64,000 nt of DNA, from contig JAJFFE010000044.1 in the NCBI GenBank assembly GCA_021776775.1, forward strand, positions 1 to 64,000. The letters are read 5' to 3'. The notes beneath the pieces were generated by a model. The model did not search any database and was not told the DNA's origin. It was given only the letters and a program-made list of their open reading frames with translations. Of the stretch, positions 1 through 10,740 are shown one piece after another (within the stretch, counting starts at the first letter, position 1; each line of letters starts with the position of its first letter). A program made the translations under genes and the position numbers. This stretch comes from Planctomycetota bacterium. GTDB taxonomy: Bacteria; Planctomycetota; UBA8108; UBA1146; JAJFFE01.

Positions 1-32
1 GCTCGTCGGTTGGCGGCGACGCCTCGCCCGCG

Positions 33-1313
33 TCACGCCCTGAGACGATCCCTGTTCTGCTGGCTGGCCATGATCTTCTCCTGCATGAACGCGATCCCGT
101 AGGATCGTTCGGCGTGCCGTTGATTGTGAGCACGACACAGGCAACGAAGGTTATCGACGGTCGTGCCCCCTCCTTTCGCGAAGGGTTCGATGTGATCGAA
201 CTCCAAGCGCGTGCGTTCCTCGCACCGTGTGCCGTGGTCGCTCACGAATTCACACCGGTACTGAGCGCGGTGAAGAACTTCATCGCGGAGTCCGGTGGGG
301 ACGTATCGGTCTGATCCGGCGGAGACGTCCGGGGGCGACTCGGCGGAGTCGACATCGTTTGCACGAGCCGAGTCGGCCTCTTGCTTCGCTCGGCGTTTGC
401 GGCGTCGTTCGAGTCGCTGACGCGGGTCCTTCTTCTCGAGCGCGATATCCACGGCCTGCTCGACCAACTCCGCCAAGTTCGCCTCGAAGTTCCACACGTT
501 CTGGATCTCGGCGAGTCGCGCGAGCTTCGCCTTCAGCTGTCCGGTCATCGGAAAGCGTGCATTGAAGACGTCTGGCGTGGCCGGCTCGACTCTCCCGCGA
601 CGCTTGCGCCTTGCTGGGTGAGTCTCCGCCTCGCTGGGCTCTGATCGATCGGGCTCGGCGTCGTTGCCCGGGTCATTACTCTGGGGTTGTCCATCGATCG
701 GCGAATCAAATAGCGGGTCGACTTCCGGACCGGACGGGTCGTTCGACTGAGCCGGTGCGTTCCCGGGAGCCCGCCGAATCCCAGAGCTCACCACCGGCCT
801 CGGCTTCAAAGCAACGAGGTACTCCTTCACTGCACGACACGTCAGCCCTTCGCAAGCAGCCAAGACCTCCGCAGCATTCCCGGGAGTCAGTACAGGTGAT
901 ACCAGCGCGGCAACCGACATCGACATCCGGTTCGACGCCAACAACTCCAAGATCCGAGGAAACCGCAAACAAACGCCAGCCACCTGCACCCGAACCGGAA
1001 TCCCCCCCTCGTCCAGTGGCAGTTCCTCCCGGCAGTAGGCGTACAGAGTCGGATATCCAAGATCCACATAAAGCTTACGTCGACGGATCTCCGCCAAGTG
1101 CGCAATGACCTGAGCCGCGTGAGTCTTCTCGAGCTCCACCAGCCGCTGAACCTCGAGTACCAAGTCATCCTTCGAGAGCATCCCAACGCGACGAACACAA
1201 TCCATCATCCAAGACATAAGACCCTCCAGAGTCATCAACGAGTTTCGAGTACCCATTGTAAATGACGATCCAGAGTCGACGATTTGTCCCGCCTGCAAGA
1301 CGAACAACGCCAA
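33..1313 (-). CDS. HNH endonuclease domain protein (DUF222/13E12-like architecture)
   Basis: C-terminal YRCEFVSDHGTRCEERTRLEFDHIEPFAKGGGTTVDNLRCLCRAHNQRH is a clear HNH motif; helical N-terminal region. Confidence 0.85.
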   Translation of the reverse strand: MALFVLQAGQIVDSGSSFTMGTRNSLMTLEGLMSWMMDCVRRVGMLSKDDLVLEVQRLVELEKTHAAQVIAHLAEIRRRKLYVDLGYPTLYAYCREELPLDEGGIPVRVQVAGVCLRFPRILELLASNRMSMSVAALVSPVLTPGNAAEVLAACEGLTCRAVKEYLVALKPRPVVSSGIRRAPGNAPAQSNDPSGPEVDPLFDSPIDGQPQSNDPGNDAEPDRSEPSEAETHPARRKRRGRVEPATPDVFNARFPMTGQLKAKLARLAEIQNVWNFEANLAELVEQAVDIALEKKDPRQRLERRRKRRAKQEADSARANDVDSAESPPDVSAGSDRYVPTGLRDEVLHRAQYRCEFVSDHGTRCEERTRLEFDHIEPFAKGGGTTVDNLRCLCRAHNQRHAERSYGIAFMQEKIMASQQNRDRLRA

Positions 1314-1965
1314 TGCTATCGTCGAAGACTAGTCACCATCAGGCAACACGTCACGTCGCAAGCTCGACCGTCACGGTGCACCCCACAATCGCTCGACATA
1401 GACCCGCTCATTCATGGTCAAAACCTCGTCAACAACAACCTCGATAACTTTTCGAGATTCACTAACGAAATGAGTCGAACCACCTCGTTCAAACGAGGTC
1501 GCACCCATCAACGCAACCAAACGACGCTGCATGTTCGCCCACCAGAAACCGCACCCAGCTCGGTACGGATCACGCCGCCCAGCGCACACGGCTCATCGCC
1601 CAGCGCGCCTCCGCAAGCATCGGGCACCACCGTTGCCCAACGCACCGAACAGACTCGGACCGACCCCGATGCGCCCGTCCCGCGTTCATAGCCGTCCCGG
1701 TCTCCAACCACTGCCCCGGCGCCAAAGTCCACCTCTACCTCATAGTCGGTGGCGAGCCATCGACTCGGCCATCCCCAACCCACTGGTGTTCGAGCCACGC
1801 CACGATGCGCCCGGCAAAGATGTGCCCGGCAATATCACCGCTCGCGGCGCCCTTACCGGGTGACGCACCCTCATGGCGTGTGGTTCTCCCCTGGGGGTGC
1901 ACGGGGCAAGAACGTGAACGTCACGTCTGGCTACGCCTGAACTCCAGCCTATGAGCGATCGCTAG

Positions 1966-2745
1966 CTACTCGCGTTTGCGTAGAGCGGCCAGCTTTCGCT
2001 GGTACTTCGTCTGCACGATGTCGATCGCGACCAGCACCGCGAGTACGAAGTAGAAGGTACTCTTTGCCATCGGCTCTATGGGGTAGGTGAAGAAGTGCAG
2101 GTGCGCGATGTGGCCGCCCTCGGAGAGCAACATGACTCCGACGAGGAACAGAATGAACAAGCCCAGAACTTCGAACATGCGATTCTTGGCCAAGAACTGT
2201 GACACTCGGTCGGCGAGCACGATCATCAAAATTCCGCTCACGACGACCGCCGCCGCCATGACCCAAAAGTTGTCGGTCAGTGCGATCGCGCTCAAGATCG
2301 AGTCGAACGAAAAGACCAGGTTCATGGTGATGATCCAGAACAGTGCGGACCCGAGCGATCGCTCCTTGGGGCCGCCATCGTGAGAGAGATCATCGACCGA
2401 TAGCAAATGGACGATCTCCTTGAAGGCGGTGTAAATGATGAACGCGCCGCCGAGCAGCACGATCAACGCGTGAACACTCACGCTTCCCTCGACCACATTG
2501 CCCCAGTGAATGTGACAGAACGGCTCTTGGAAGTATCCGATCGCCTTGATGATGATGAATAGCAGCGCGATTCGGAAAACGATCGCGAGTCCGATACCGA
2601 GCCGTCGAACGTACTGTTGCTTGTCGGCCGCGACTCGTTTCGACTCGAGCGAGACGTAGAGCAAGTTGTCGAACCCGAGCACTGCTTGCAGCAGCGTGAG
2701 CATTAAGAACGTCATCAAATTCGCTACGGTGAATAGATCTCCCAC
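1966..2745 (-). CDS. TerC family integral membrane protein
   Basis: Multi-TM protein with LQAVLGFDNLLYVSLESKR and FSFDSILSAIALTDNFWVMAAAVVVSGILM motifs typical of TerC. Confidence 0.9.
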   Translation of the reverse strand: MGDLFTVANLMTFLMLTLLQAVLGFDNLLYVSLESKRVAADKQQYVRRLGIGLAIVFRIALLFIIIKAIGYFQEPFCHIHWGNVVEGSVSVHALIVLLGGAFIIYTAFKEIVHLLSVDDLSHDGGPKERSLGSALFWIITMNLVFSFDSILSAIALTDNFWVMAAAVVVSGILMIVLADRVSQFLAKNRMFEVLGLFILFLVGVMLLSEGGHIAHLHFFTYPIEPMAKSTFYFVLAVLVAIDIVQTKYQRKLAALRKRE

Positions 2746-3125
2746 GGTGCTCCTTGCGTCCCTGATTCACCGCGCATCCCGGAGCCACCGCCAGCGTAGA
2801 CTCGGGATCGTCAGTGCTGTGCGTCGGTAGAATACGGAGCTGAGCTACCCGGCACCACACAAGATCAGGGCCGGTTGGTTCTCTCTGTGTCCGCCAGGTG
2901 ATCCGGTTCTTGCGCGCCTACATTGGTCGGCCGGGCGAAGCACGGGGGCAGTTCGGAAGCGCCGGCCGTGGTACTTTCGTCGCTTCCGTGAGATGGCCGG
3001 CCCAGGGCGATGTCTGCAGGGGGGCCGAAAATCTTCGGAAGTCGGGTCACGGCCCGATATCGTTGGGCATGGGCATGACGAGATTCTTCCGTCGAAAGGC
3101 GTTCCCGAACGAACCGGAGCACACG

Positions 3126-3962
3126 ATGAGACACGTCCTCTTGTTGACTGGATTGCTATTGTTGAGTCAGGGTTCTGTCTTCGGTCAGGCCGAGTTCAAC
3201 TTCGTCGTCGAGGCGGAGACGATCGAGTACGACCCCAGTGACGGGGTCGGAACTGGTGAGGTGAGTATTTTTATCGCCGAGCTGGTCACCCCTGGTTTTC
3301 CGCACAACGTGCAGGGTTGGTCGATGTCGTTCACCCACGATCCCAGTCTGATCGAGGCAATGAACGTCGAACAGGGTGCCTACATTGCCGACGCGATCAT
3401 GCCTTCGTTCTTTACTCCCATTATTCATGCCGACGGGGTGACGGTTTCCGCTGTGTACAGCTTTCTTGGGGGAGTGACGTGCACGTACGAGGTGATGAAA
3501 GAGGTTGTGATCGTCGACTACCAAACGGTACCCGCGACGCTGGCGGGGGATCTCGATGGAGACGAGGTCGCGATCGAATGGAACTCGATCGGGGCGCCGC
3601 CGGTGGAGAACATCATCGTCGTCGGTGGTGCGACTCTCACAGCCGCCCCTCTCCCGGGCACCATCACCCTCGCGCCTATCGGACTCGACGTCGAGTTCGG
3701 ACGCGGCGACTGTAACGGCGATCAGATGTTGAACATCGCCGATCCGATTTTTCTCGGCGAGGCGCTTTTCATAACAGCCGCGCCGATGCCGTGTCGCGAC
3801 GCCTGCGATGCCAACGACGACGGCGCGGTGGATATCGCGGATGTGGTCTTTGTTCCGCAACACATCTTTGCGGGCGGTCCGCCGCCACCGGCGCCGTTTG
3901 GATTTTGTGGAGTCGATCCCACCGATGACTCGCTCGAGTGCGACACTCCGAACTGCCCGTAG
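3126..3962 (+). CDS. Secreted protein with C-terminal dockerin-like EF-hand pair
   Basis: Signal peptide MRHVLLLTGLLLLSQGSVFGQ; GDCNGDQMLNIADPIFL...DANDDGAVDIADVVF repeats; ends CGVDPTDDSLECDTPNCP. ATG 3126 chosen as start within ORF 2898..3962. Confidence 0.75.
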   Translation: MRHVLLLTGLLLLSQGSVFGQAEFNFVVEAETIEYDPSDGVGTGEVSIFIAELVTPGFPHNVQGWSMSFTHDPSLIEAMNVEQGAYIADAIMPSFFTPIIHADGVTVSAVYSFLGGVTCTYEVMKEVVIVDYQTVPATLAGDLDGDEVAIEWNSIGAPPVENIIVVGGATLTAAPLPGTITLAPIGLDVEFGRGDCNGDQMLNIADPIFLGEALFITAAPMPCRDACDANDDGAVDIADVVFVPQHIFAGGPPPPAPFGFCGVDPTDDSLECDTPNCP

Positions 3963-3986
3963 TTATCGTCGACCGTACCTACAGAG

Positions 3987-4034
3987 AACAGAGAACGGCA
4001 CCGGTTCCAACAAGAACCGGTGCCGTTCTCTGTT
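3987..4034. terminator. Bidirectional intrinsic terminator between convergent genes
   Basis: 21-bp perfect inverted repeat AACAGAGAACGGCACCGGTTC-CAACAA-GAACCGGTGCCGTTCTCTGTT. Confidence 0.9.
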
Positions 4035-4052
4035 TCGCTCGCGATCTTGCCG

Positions 4053-5291
4053 TTAGCGTGCGAAGCAGCTTCCCCAGATCGAGGCGTCCCCGGTAGCTTC
4101 TTCGGGCGCGCACGGTCCAAACGATAGTCGGAAGAAGTTCGCCAAGGGCGACGCGTACGAATCCCACTCGGCGGTGCCAACCGGGGGGCGGCGATTGTCG
4201 CAGAACACCCCGGGCAAGATCGACGCGTCGTGCTCTCGGAGCCGGGCGTCCACATCTGCCGCGGATAGTCCGTCCGGAGTTTGGCACCAGTGGTAGAACC
4301 CGCCGTCGCCCGTGTGAAGTTTCATCCCGGCGTCGGTGAGCATGCTGCCGTAGCGCTGCCGTTGATCGCGGTTGAACACACTCATCTTCGCTCGGTGCTC
4401 GCGCACGCGATCGAGATCGAGCAACGCTTCGACGAACTTCTGAGACGGCCTGGCGATGCCGCCCACTGCGAACGTGACGTAGGCTCCCAGGGCGTTGATC
4501 AACTCCGGCCGGGCCACGACCCAGCCGATTCTAGCGCCCGGAAACTGCAACCCTTTGGTAGCGGCGCCGATCACGGCGAGATTCGATTGATTGATATCGT
4601 CGATGGCGGAGAGCGCACTCTTGCAGCTCGGATCGACGAAGAAGTCGTACGCTTCGTCGACGAAGCCAAGGAAGTTATCGCGCTTCGCCCGCTCGACGAT
4701 GGGGGCGAATTCGTCGGCCTGCCAGCACACACCAGTCGGGTTGCACGGGTTGCTCTTGATCCAGAAGCTGCTCTCTTGGAGTTTGTCGAGATGATCGTCG
4801 ACGGTGGGGCGGAAGTCGTTGTCCGCGTTACTGTCGACGATATCTAGCGGCAACCCGAGGAACCGGCAGACGTCCCAGTATGGGGTGTACTCCGTCTCCT
4901 CGATGACGACGCGGGGGGTGCGGTTCTCGGCTCGCATTTGCCATTGGTGAAGGGCCAGAACAGAGAAGATCGCCTGACGACCACCACCGAGCACGATGAC
5001 GTTTTCGGGCCCGACGGAGGCACCATGCAGTTCGACGTAGTAGCGCGCGATGGCTTCGCGGAGCTCGGCGTGTCCCCAGCGATCGGGGTACTTCCGCTCG
5101 GCCGGGGAGAGGGTCACTGTGTCCGGAAGATCGGGCCCGTCCGGCAAGCGTTCGACTCGGGGGTAGCCCTGGATCCAGGGTCGCGTACCGGGGTCGCCGA
5201 TTTTCTTTCCACGTGCGCGTTGAAACGCATCCAGGCATTCGTAGATGCCCATTGGAGATCCATCCCAAAACACTGGCAGCCTCGTATTCAC
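4053..5291 (-). CDS. Pyridoxal-phosphate aminotransferase class I/II
   Basis: IVLGGGRQAIFSVLALHQ, SNPCNPTGVCW, FVDEAYDFF and TKGLQFPGARIGWVVA motifs. Confidence 0.9.
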   Translation of the reverse strand: MNTRLPVFWDGSPMGIYECLDAFQRARGKKIGDPGTRPWIQGYPRVERLPDGPDLPDTVTLSPAERKYPDRWGHAELREAIARYYVELHGASVGPENVIVLGGGRQAIFSVLALHQWQMRAENRTPRVVIEETEYTPYWDVCRFLGLPLDIVDSNADNDFRPTVDDHLDKLQESSFWIKSNPCNPTGVCWQADEFAPIVERAKRDNFLGFVDEAYDFFVDPSCKSALSAIDDINQSNLAVIGAATKGLQFPGARIGWVVARPELINALGAYVTFAVGGIARPSQKFVEALLDLDRVREHRAKMSVFNRDQRQRYGSMLTDAGMKLHTGDGGFYHWCQTPDGLSAADVDARLREHDASILPGVFCDNRRPPVGTAEWDSYASPLANFFRLSFGPCAPEEATGDASIWGSCFAR

Positions 5292-5350
5292 CGAGAGTTT
5301 TAGTGAGCTTCCTGCGCGGCCAAGTTTACGGACTTGGCTGGACAGGCATC

Positions 5351-5409
5351 ACTGGTGAATCCAGAACTGCAAACTCAGAACTGGCAAATTCACCACTGGC
5401 AAATCCAGA
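5351..5409. repeat. Degenerate ~15-bp tandem repeat, 4 copies
   Basis: ACTGGTGAATCCAGA / ACTGCAAACTCAGA / ACTGGCAAATTCACC / ACTGGCAAATCCAGA. Confidence 0.6.
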
Positions 5410-5490
5410 AGCGCAGTTCTCGGCGGGCAGTAACTGCGTCAGTGGCATGATAGCACCGACGGTGATCCGAGGGCATCGGAGAATGGTGGC

Positions 5491-8400
5491 TCAGTCCGCG
5501 AGCGCCGAGACCTCTTGTGCGGTGAGCGGAGCGTCGTAGATGAGCAAGTCGTCGAGCCGCCCGTCGAACGCGTTGGCGCCGTCGCCCTGTCCGCCGAAGA
5601 TCAGGTCTGCACTCGAATTCGGTATTCCGTCGCTGTGGCTCGCCGCCCCGACTTGAACGCCGTCGACGTAGAGTCTCAGCATAATTCCATCGAAGACGGC
5701 CGCTACGTGCGTCCAGCCGTCACCGACTTGCCCGCCGGTGACAATCGTCGATCCGAGCTGGAGGAGATATTGATCGCTGGCATGGTGCGCGAGTAAGAAC
5801 GAGCAGTCCGTACAAGGGTACCCGTTCCAGTTCCACCACGTTGCGATGTCGTGCGTCTCGCCGACCGCGCCTGCGTCACTCTTGACCCACGCGGCAATTG
5901 TGAAGCTCGACCAGCTCGCGATACTCACCGTGTCGACCCGTACGGATCCCGTAGCCCCGTCGAGTTCCATGGTGATCCCTCGCTCTTCGTCGAGGGTCCA
6001 GTTGGCTACACCTTCTAGCGTCGCATCGTTTCCATTGGCACTCGCATCGAACGCCACGAAACCACTTCCATGGTCGAGAGGATAGGACGCGACAGGCGCG
6101 AGGGGATCGAACGAGTACAGGTAGGCGGTTGGCTCCACCGTATTGGCGGCGAGATCTTCGACCCCTGCGATCGTTACGGTGTACTCCGTCGCGACCGCGT
6201 GCGTTGTGGTCGTGAGCACTACTCGATCGGCCGTGGTGCCTAGGCTGGCCGTGATTACATCGACCGAAGGCGAGATGGTGTAGTTCTCTGTGTTCGTGGC
6301 CGAGGCGCCGTCGACCGCTTCGTCGAACTGAATCACGATGGTCTCTTCGCTCGAGGTGACTGCGATGACGCTCGGGGCGAGCACGTCCGGTTCGAAGGAG
6401 CTGTCGTTCACCCAGAGGTAGATGTGGTCTTCGGCGTTTCCGTCGGCAGTGAAGTCGACGTCACCGTCAAAGTCGATGTCGACCGCGTTCATTCGCGCCG
6501 AGACCCCGACTCCGGTGGCAACGTCTCGACGGATCCATCCCGCTCCGATTCGTTCGAACAGCAGCACGGTGCTGTCGCTGTCGTTGAATCCGTTGGAGCC
6601 CGAGAGTTCGGCCGTGATCAGGTCGACATCGTTGTCTCCGTCGAAGTCACCCGCCCAGAGGCTTTCCGGGCCGTCGAGACCGGAGGCGACAGAATGAACG
6701 TGCCAACCGTCGAGACGAGGATCTCCCAGTGATTCGGCCCAGACAAGTCGTCCGCTCTCCGAGAACCCTTCGGAGCCGACCACGTCGAGAGCTCCGTCTT
6801 GGTTCATGTCGATGACGAACACGTTTTGAACCGCGTGTGCGAAGATGGGTCGGGACAACCAGTTTGCGGTAAACACTTGCGGCGGGCACTCGAGCCACGA
6901 ATGGGATGCGACGATGTCCACGTCGCCATCACCGTCGAGATCCCCGACGCCGAGCCCCACGAATGGATCGTGGATCGCGGCGACGAGAGAGACGCGGGAC
7001 CAATTGTCGACGAGGGGATCGGCCGGCGGATCGTACAGTCGTACACCGCCGTCCACGTAGAGCGCGACGATTTCCTGGTCGCCGTCACCGTCGAAGTCTG
7101 CGTGCGCGAGGTCGTGCGTGAACGTTCCTATCGTTGCGTCGATCGTGTGCCGGATCCAAGTGCTTTCGGCGATGAGCGCGCCCGGGTTCTCCCACCAAGA
7201 CAGGTCACCTAGAAAGAGCGTGCTGACCACGTCGAGATCTCCGTCACGGTCGACGTCGAGCATGATCCCGCCGTTGCCCCCGACCGAGTCGGTCGGTTCG
7301 ATCACGTGGCGTGTCCACAGCGGAGCCTCGTACCACGAGAGCGCGCCACCACCGCCGGCGATCACATCGAGGTCACCGTCGGAGTCGACGTCCGCGGTGG
7401 TGCTCCAACCAGGTCGACCGTTGCCGGGGTAAGCGCCGTCCACGACTTCTAGCGACAGCGCGAAGTTCGGATTGGCCGCCGCAATCACGGGCGACACCGA
7501 CAGATCTCCAATGGTGATGTCGGCGTGATGTGCGGAGATGGCGATCGCTCCGGCCGCAATCGCGTCGACGCCGAGTTGGGTGGTCACGTCCCAAGTCAGG
7601 GGCTCGCTCCCGTCCGAACGCCAGACCCGACTGCTGTACTTGGGTCCGTTCGACGTCGTTTCCACGCGGCACTTCCAGAGCCACGTTTCACCGGCGGCCA
7701 TGGAGAGCGTTTCGCTGGCGTCATCGAGCGAAAGAACGTTGGTCCCGTGGTCGTACCACGTGCGTGCGCCGCTCGGGAGCCACCCGCAATGGAGCTGAGG
7801 GCAGATCACCGGGTTGTCCGTGTGTCCGCGCCAGCGCAGAGTCACACCGATACCGGGTGTGCCGCTCTCGGCGGGAATGGGCCCGGTCTCGAAGCTGTGC
7901 ACCGTGATCGGGACCAGGAGTTCGTAGTCACTCCACGCCATGTCGCCGAACGCGATCATGCGATCGTAGCCGAGCTGTTCGGTGCGAAGGCCACCGTCCA
8001 CGATCCACTGGCCGTCGACGACTTGCGCGACGTCGGACACTCGCGCGGCGAGCGATCCCTCACCGATGTACGGCAGCGGCCACGACGCGGCGGTCGATAC
8101 CGTGATCGTCGTCGATTGTGTCGCCGAGGTTCCGGCGGCGTCGACGGCTGTTACCTCGACGTGGTTCGTTCCTTCGTCTAGCTCGGACGTGTTCAGTTCG
8201 ATGTTGAAATCTCCCACGAACGCCAGTCGTCGCAAGTCGGGGCCGACAGATAGATCGACGGGATCGCCGCCGTTGAGACGGTAGCTCAGCGAGGAGACTC
8301 CTTCCGGGTCGGTGGCTCGACCGAGTACGTTGATCCACGATTGCGGGAGTCCCAAGGATCCGAACGGCTCGCCGACCTCCGTCCACAGGTCGATCGTCGG

Positions 8401-10701
8401 TGCCGTGACTCCAGCCGTAACGATCACGCTGTCTGTTGCGGTCGCTCCGGCGTCGTCCGTCACCGTGAGCGTTGCGGTGTACTCTCCTTCGGCTAGGTAC
8501 ACGTGCGAGGGGCTCGGTTCGGCCGAGGTATTTCCGTCTCCGAAGTTCCAGTCGTACGTGTTGACGGTGCCGTCCCAGTCGAACGTAGAGTTGTCGAACT
8601 GGACAGACAGTGGCGCCGCGCCCAGCGGAGGATCGGCCGAGACGGCGACGAAGGGTGCGGCGTTGGGCGCAGGCGTGGTTGCCAGGTCCATCACCTCCGA
8701 CGCACTGAGAGCTCGATCGTAGAGCCGTACTTCATCGACGACCCCTTCGAAGTTGTGCGTGCCGTCGTCTTGGCCGCCGATGACCAAGTCGCCCGAAGAT
8801 GTCGGCAGTGATCCGGTTCGGGCCCGGGAGTCGACTTCGATTCCGTCGACGTACAAGCGAATCCAACCGCCGTCCCAAGTGGCCGTGACGTGCGTCCAGT
8901 CGGTACTGACCGCTCCTCCGGTGACGGCGGTGCCGGCGATCTCGAAGAAGTACTCATTGTTCTTATGGTGCGTCAGAAGTAGCGAGCAGTCGGTGCACGG
9001 ATATCCGTTCCAGCTCCACCACGTGACGATATCGTCGGTCCCGGCACCGACCCCGACGTCGTTACGCACCCACGCCGAAATTGTGAGCCCCGCCCAGTCG
9101 CCGAGTTCGAGGGCCGTCGCGTCCACGTGAACATTGTCCGTTGATCCGTCGAGTTGGAGACCCGCAGCGTAGCGACCGACGACCCAGGATGATCCTTGCA
9201 CGAGACCGTCGTGCCCGTTGCCGCTGTGGTCGGGCGCTAACGATCCGCTTACTTCGTCCAACGGCCAGTAGGCGCGGAGCGTGGGATCAGCCACGATCAC
9301 GGAATAGACTGTGTCTTGACTGACGAGGAGGTTGTCCCACAGGTCACGAACTCCGTTCGTCGTGAGCGTGTACGTCACGCTTTCGACGTGGGCGGTGGTG
9401 TTGAGCGTGACGCTCCTTGAGTCAACGTTCATCGTCGCTGAAAGCACGGATACGTCGGGAGTGATTGTGTAGCGGGTGACGTCCGTCGCGTCGGTCCCCA
9501 GCACGGGTTCGTCGAAGTGAACTATGATGGATCGCTCTTGCGCGACGAGCGTCACCACGGCCGGTGCGGTGGTGTCCGCTATCGTACCGAACAGCACCGG
9601 CGTCGATCGGGCGGACTCGAGCTCCGCTGCGTTCGAAGCGGAAATCTGGTAGCTGTAGACTTGTCCCGGAGTCAGTCCGGTGTCGGCAAACGATGTGTCG
9701 CTCGACGTACCGACTGAAACTCCGTCGCGGTAGATCGTATAGCTCGCCACTCCGGATTCGGGATCACTGCTCGCTTGCCAACTCACCGATATCGAAGTCT
9801 CGTCGGTGTCATCGTGGCTGATCGATTGCGGCACGGTGGGAGCCGTCGTGTCGAGCGACTCGCTCATCCACTGCGCGATCTCCCCGGCGCCGAGGGCTCG
9901 GTCGTAGAGGCGTGCATCGTCGAGTGAACCGTCGAAAGAATTCGTCGCGTCGTCTTGGCCGCCAATGACGAGATCTATTCCTGAGTCCGGTACGCTCCCG
10001 GCGACGTTCTGGAGTACGGCAACCTCGATCGCATCGACGTATAGCCGCAAGTCAGCGCCGTCGAATGTGGCCGCGACATGCGTCCATTCGGTCGATACCT
10101 CGCCGCCGGTGATCGATCCCACACCGGAGACCTCGAAGAAGTACTGATTGTTCGAGTGGTGCGTCAACACGAAGCTGCACGTGGTGCACGGGTATCCGTT
10201 CCAGCGCCACCACGCCATGATGTCGTCTGTGCCGGCGCCTGCGCCGACGTTGTTCTTGACCCATGCCCCGACTGTCAAGCCGCTCCACGTGTGAACCGCC
10301 AGCGGTGCGGACGCGACGCGAACTCGATCGCCCGATCCGTCCAAGGAGAGCCCGCTGCCGAGCCGGCCCGCTCCCAAGGTGGCATCGTCAATCAGGGTTC
10401 CGTCATTCCCATTCTCCGTCACGTCGACCACCAGCGGCCCGGCCATGGTGTCGAAGCTCCAACGGGCACGAAGAGACGGATCACTCGATTGACCATCGAC
10501 GACGGTCGTCAGGACTCCGACGGCTGCGATGGCGAGGCATGTCTTGAACGCGCTTGGAATGGCAGGCTCCTGTTCCCGGCTGCGGTCGACCGATCTGGCC
10601 GAACCACAACAGTACCGCAAGGATGAGACCTGCCGGGACCCGGCGTCAGCGCCGGATTCGCGTGATCGACGGACCCGATGCGTGCCGCGAATGTCCAACA
10701 A
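5491..10701 (-). CDS. Large secreted multi-domain protein: three LamG/concanavalin-like domains, Fn3, PKD, Ig-like and FG-GAP/VCBS repeats
   Basis: LamG cassettes (WNGYPCTxCSxxLxHHxxNxYxxE...WTHVAAxFDG..RLYVDGxEV...DLVIGGQDD); SVSWQASSDPESGVASYTIYRDG (Fn3); FDWDGTVNTYDWNFGDGNTS (PKD); DVDSDGDLDVIAGGGG and similar FG-GAP repeats. Confidence 0.85.
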   Translation of the reverse strand: MLDIRGTHRVRRSRESGADAGSRQVSSLRYCCGSARSVDRSREQEPAIPSAFKTCLAIAAVGVLTTVVDGQSSDPSLRARWSFDTMAGPLVVDVTENGNDGTLIDDATLGAGRLGSGLSLDGSGDRVRVASAPLAVHTWSGLTVGAWVKNNVGAGAGTDDIMAWWRWNGYPCTTCSFVLTHHSNNQYFFEVSGVGSITGGEVSTEWTHVAATFDGADLRLYVDAIEVAVLQNVAGSVPDSGIDLVIGGQDDATNSFDGSLDDARLYDRALGAGEIAQWMSESLDTTAPTVPQSISHDDTDETSISVSWQASSDPESGVASYTIYRDGVSVGTSSDTSFADTGLTPGQVYSYQISASNAAELESARSTPVLFGTIADTTAPAVVTLVAQERSIIVHFDEPVLGTDATDVTRYTITPDVSVLSATMNVDSRSVTLNTTAHVESVTYTLTTNGVRDLWDNLLVSQDTVYSVIVADPTLRAYWPLDEVSGSLAPDHSGNGHDGLVQGSSWVVGRYAAGLQLDGSTDNVHVDATALELGDWAGLTISAWVRNDVGVGAGTDDIVTWWSWNGYPCTDCSLLLTHHKNNEYFFEIAGTAVTGGAVSTDWTHVTATWDGGWIRLYVDGIEVDSRARTGSLPTSSGDLVIGGQDDGTHNFEGVVDEVRLYDRALSASEVMDLATTPAPNAAPFVAVSADPPLGAAPLSVQFDNSTFDWDGTVNTYDWNFGDGNTSAEPSPSHVYLAEGEYTATLTVTDDAGATATDSVIVTAGVTAPTIDLWTEVGEPFGSLGLPQSWINVLGRATDPEGVSSLSYRLNGGDPVDLSVGPDLRRLAFVGDFNIELNTSELDEGTNHVEVTAVDAAGTSATQSTTITVSTAASWPLPYIGEGSLAARVSDVAQVVDGQWIVDGGLRTEQLGYDRMIAFGDMAWSDYELLVPITVHSFETGPIPAESGTPGIGVTLRWRGHTDNPVICPQLHCGWLPSGARTWYDHGTNVLSLDDASETLSMAAGETWLWKCRVETTSNGPKYSSRVWRSDGSEPLTWDVTTQLGVDAIAAGAIAISAHHADITIGDLSVSPVIAAANPNFALSLEVVDGAYPGNGRPGWSTTADVDSDGDLDVIAGGGGALSWYEAPLWTRHVIEPTDSVGGNGGIMLDVDRDGDLDVVSTLFLGDLSWWENPGALIAESTWIRHTIDATIGTFTHDLAHADFDGDGDQEIVALYVDGGVRLYDPPADPLVDNWSRVSLVAAIHDPFVGLGVGDLDGDGDVDIVASHSWLECPPQVFTANWLSRPIFAHAVQNVFVIDMNQDGALDVVGSEGFSESGRLVWAESLGDPRLDGWHVHSVASGLDGPESLWAGDFDGDNDVDLITAELSGSNGFNDSDSTVLLFERIGAGWIRRDVATGVGVSARMNAVDIDFDGDVDFTADGNAEDHIYLWVNDSSFEPDVLAPSVIAVTSSEETIVIQFDEAVDGASATNTENYTISPSVDVITASLGTTADRVVLTTTTHAVATEYTVTIAGVEDLAANTVEPTAYLYSFDPLAPVASYPLDHGSGFVAFDASANGNDATLEGVANWTLDEERGITMELDGATGSVRVDTVSIASWSSFTIAAWVKSDAGAVGETHDIATWWNWNGYPCTDCSFLLAHHASDQYLLQLGSTIVTGGQVGDGWTHVAAVFDGIMLRLYVDGVQVGAASHSDGIPNSSADLIFGGQGDGANAFDGRLDDLLIYDAPLTAQEVSALAD

Positions 10702-10740
10702 TTAGCTAGTCGAGAGGGGGGTGCGTTCCGTCGTCGCGCG

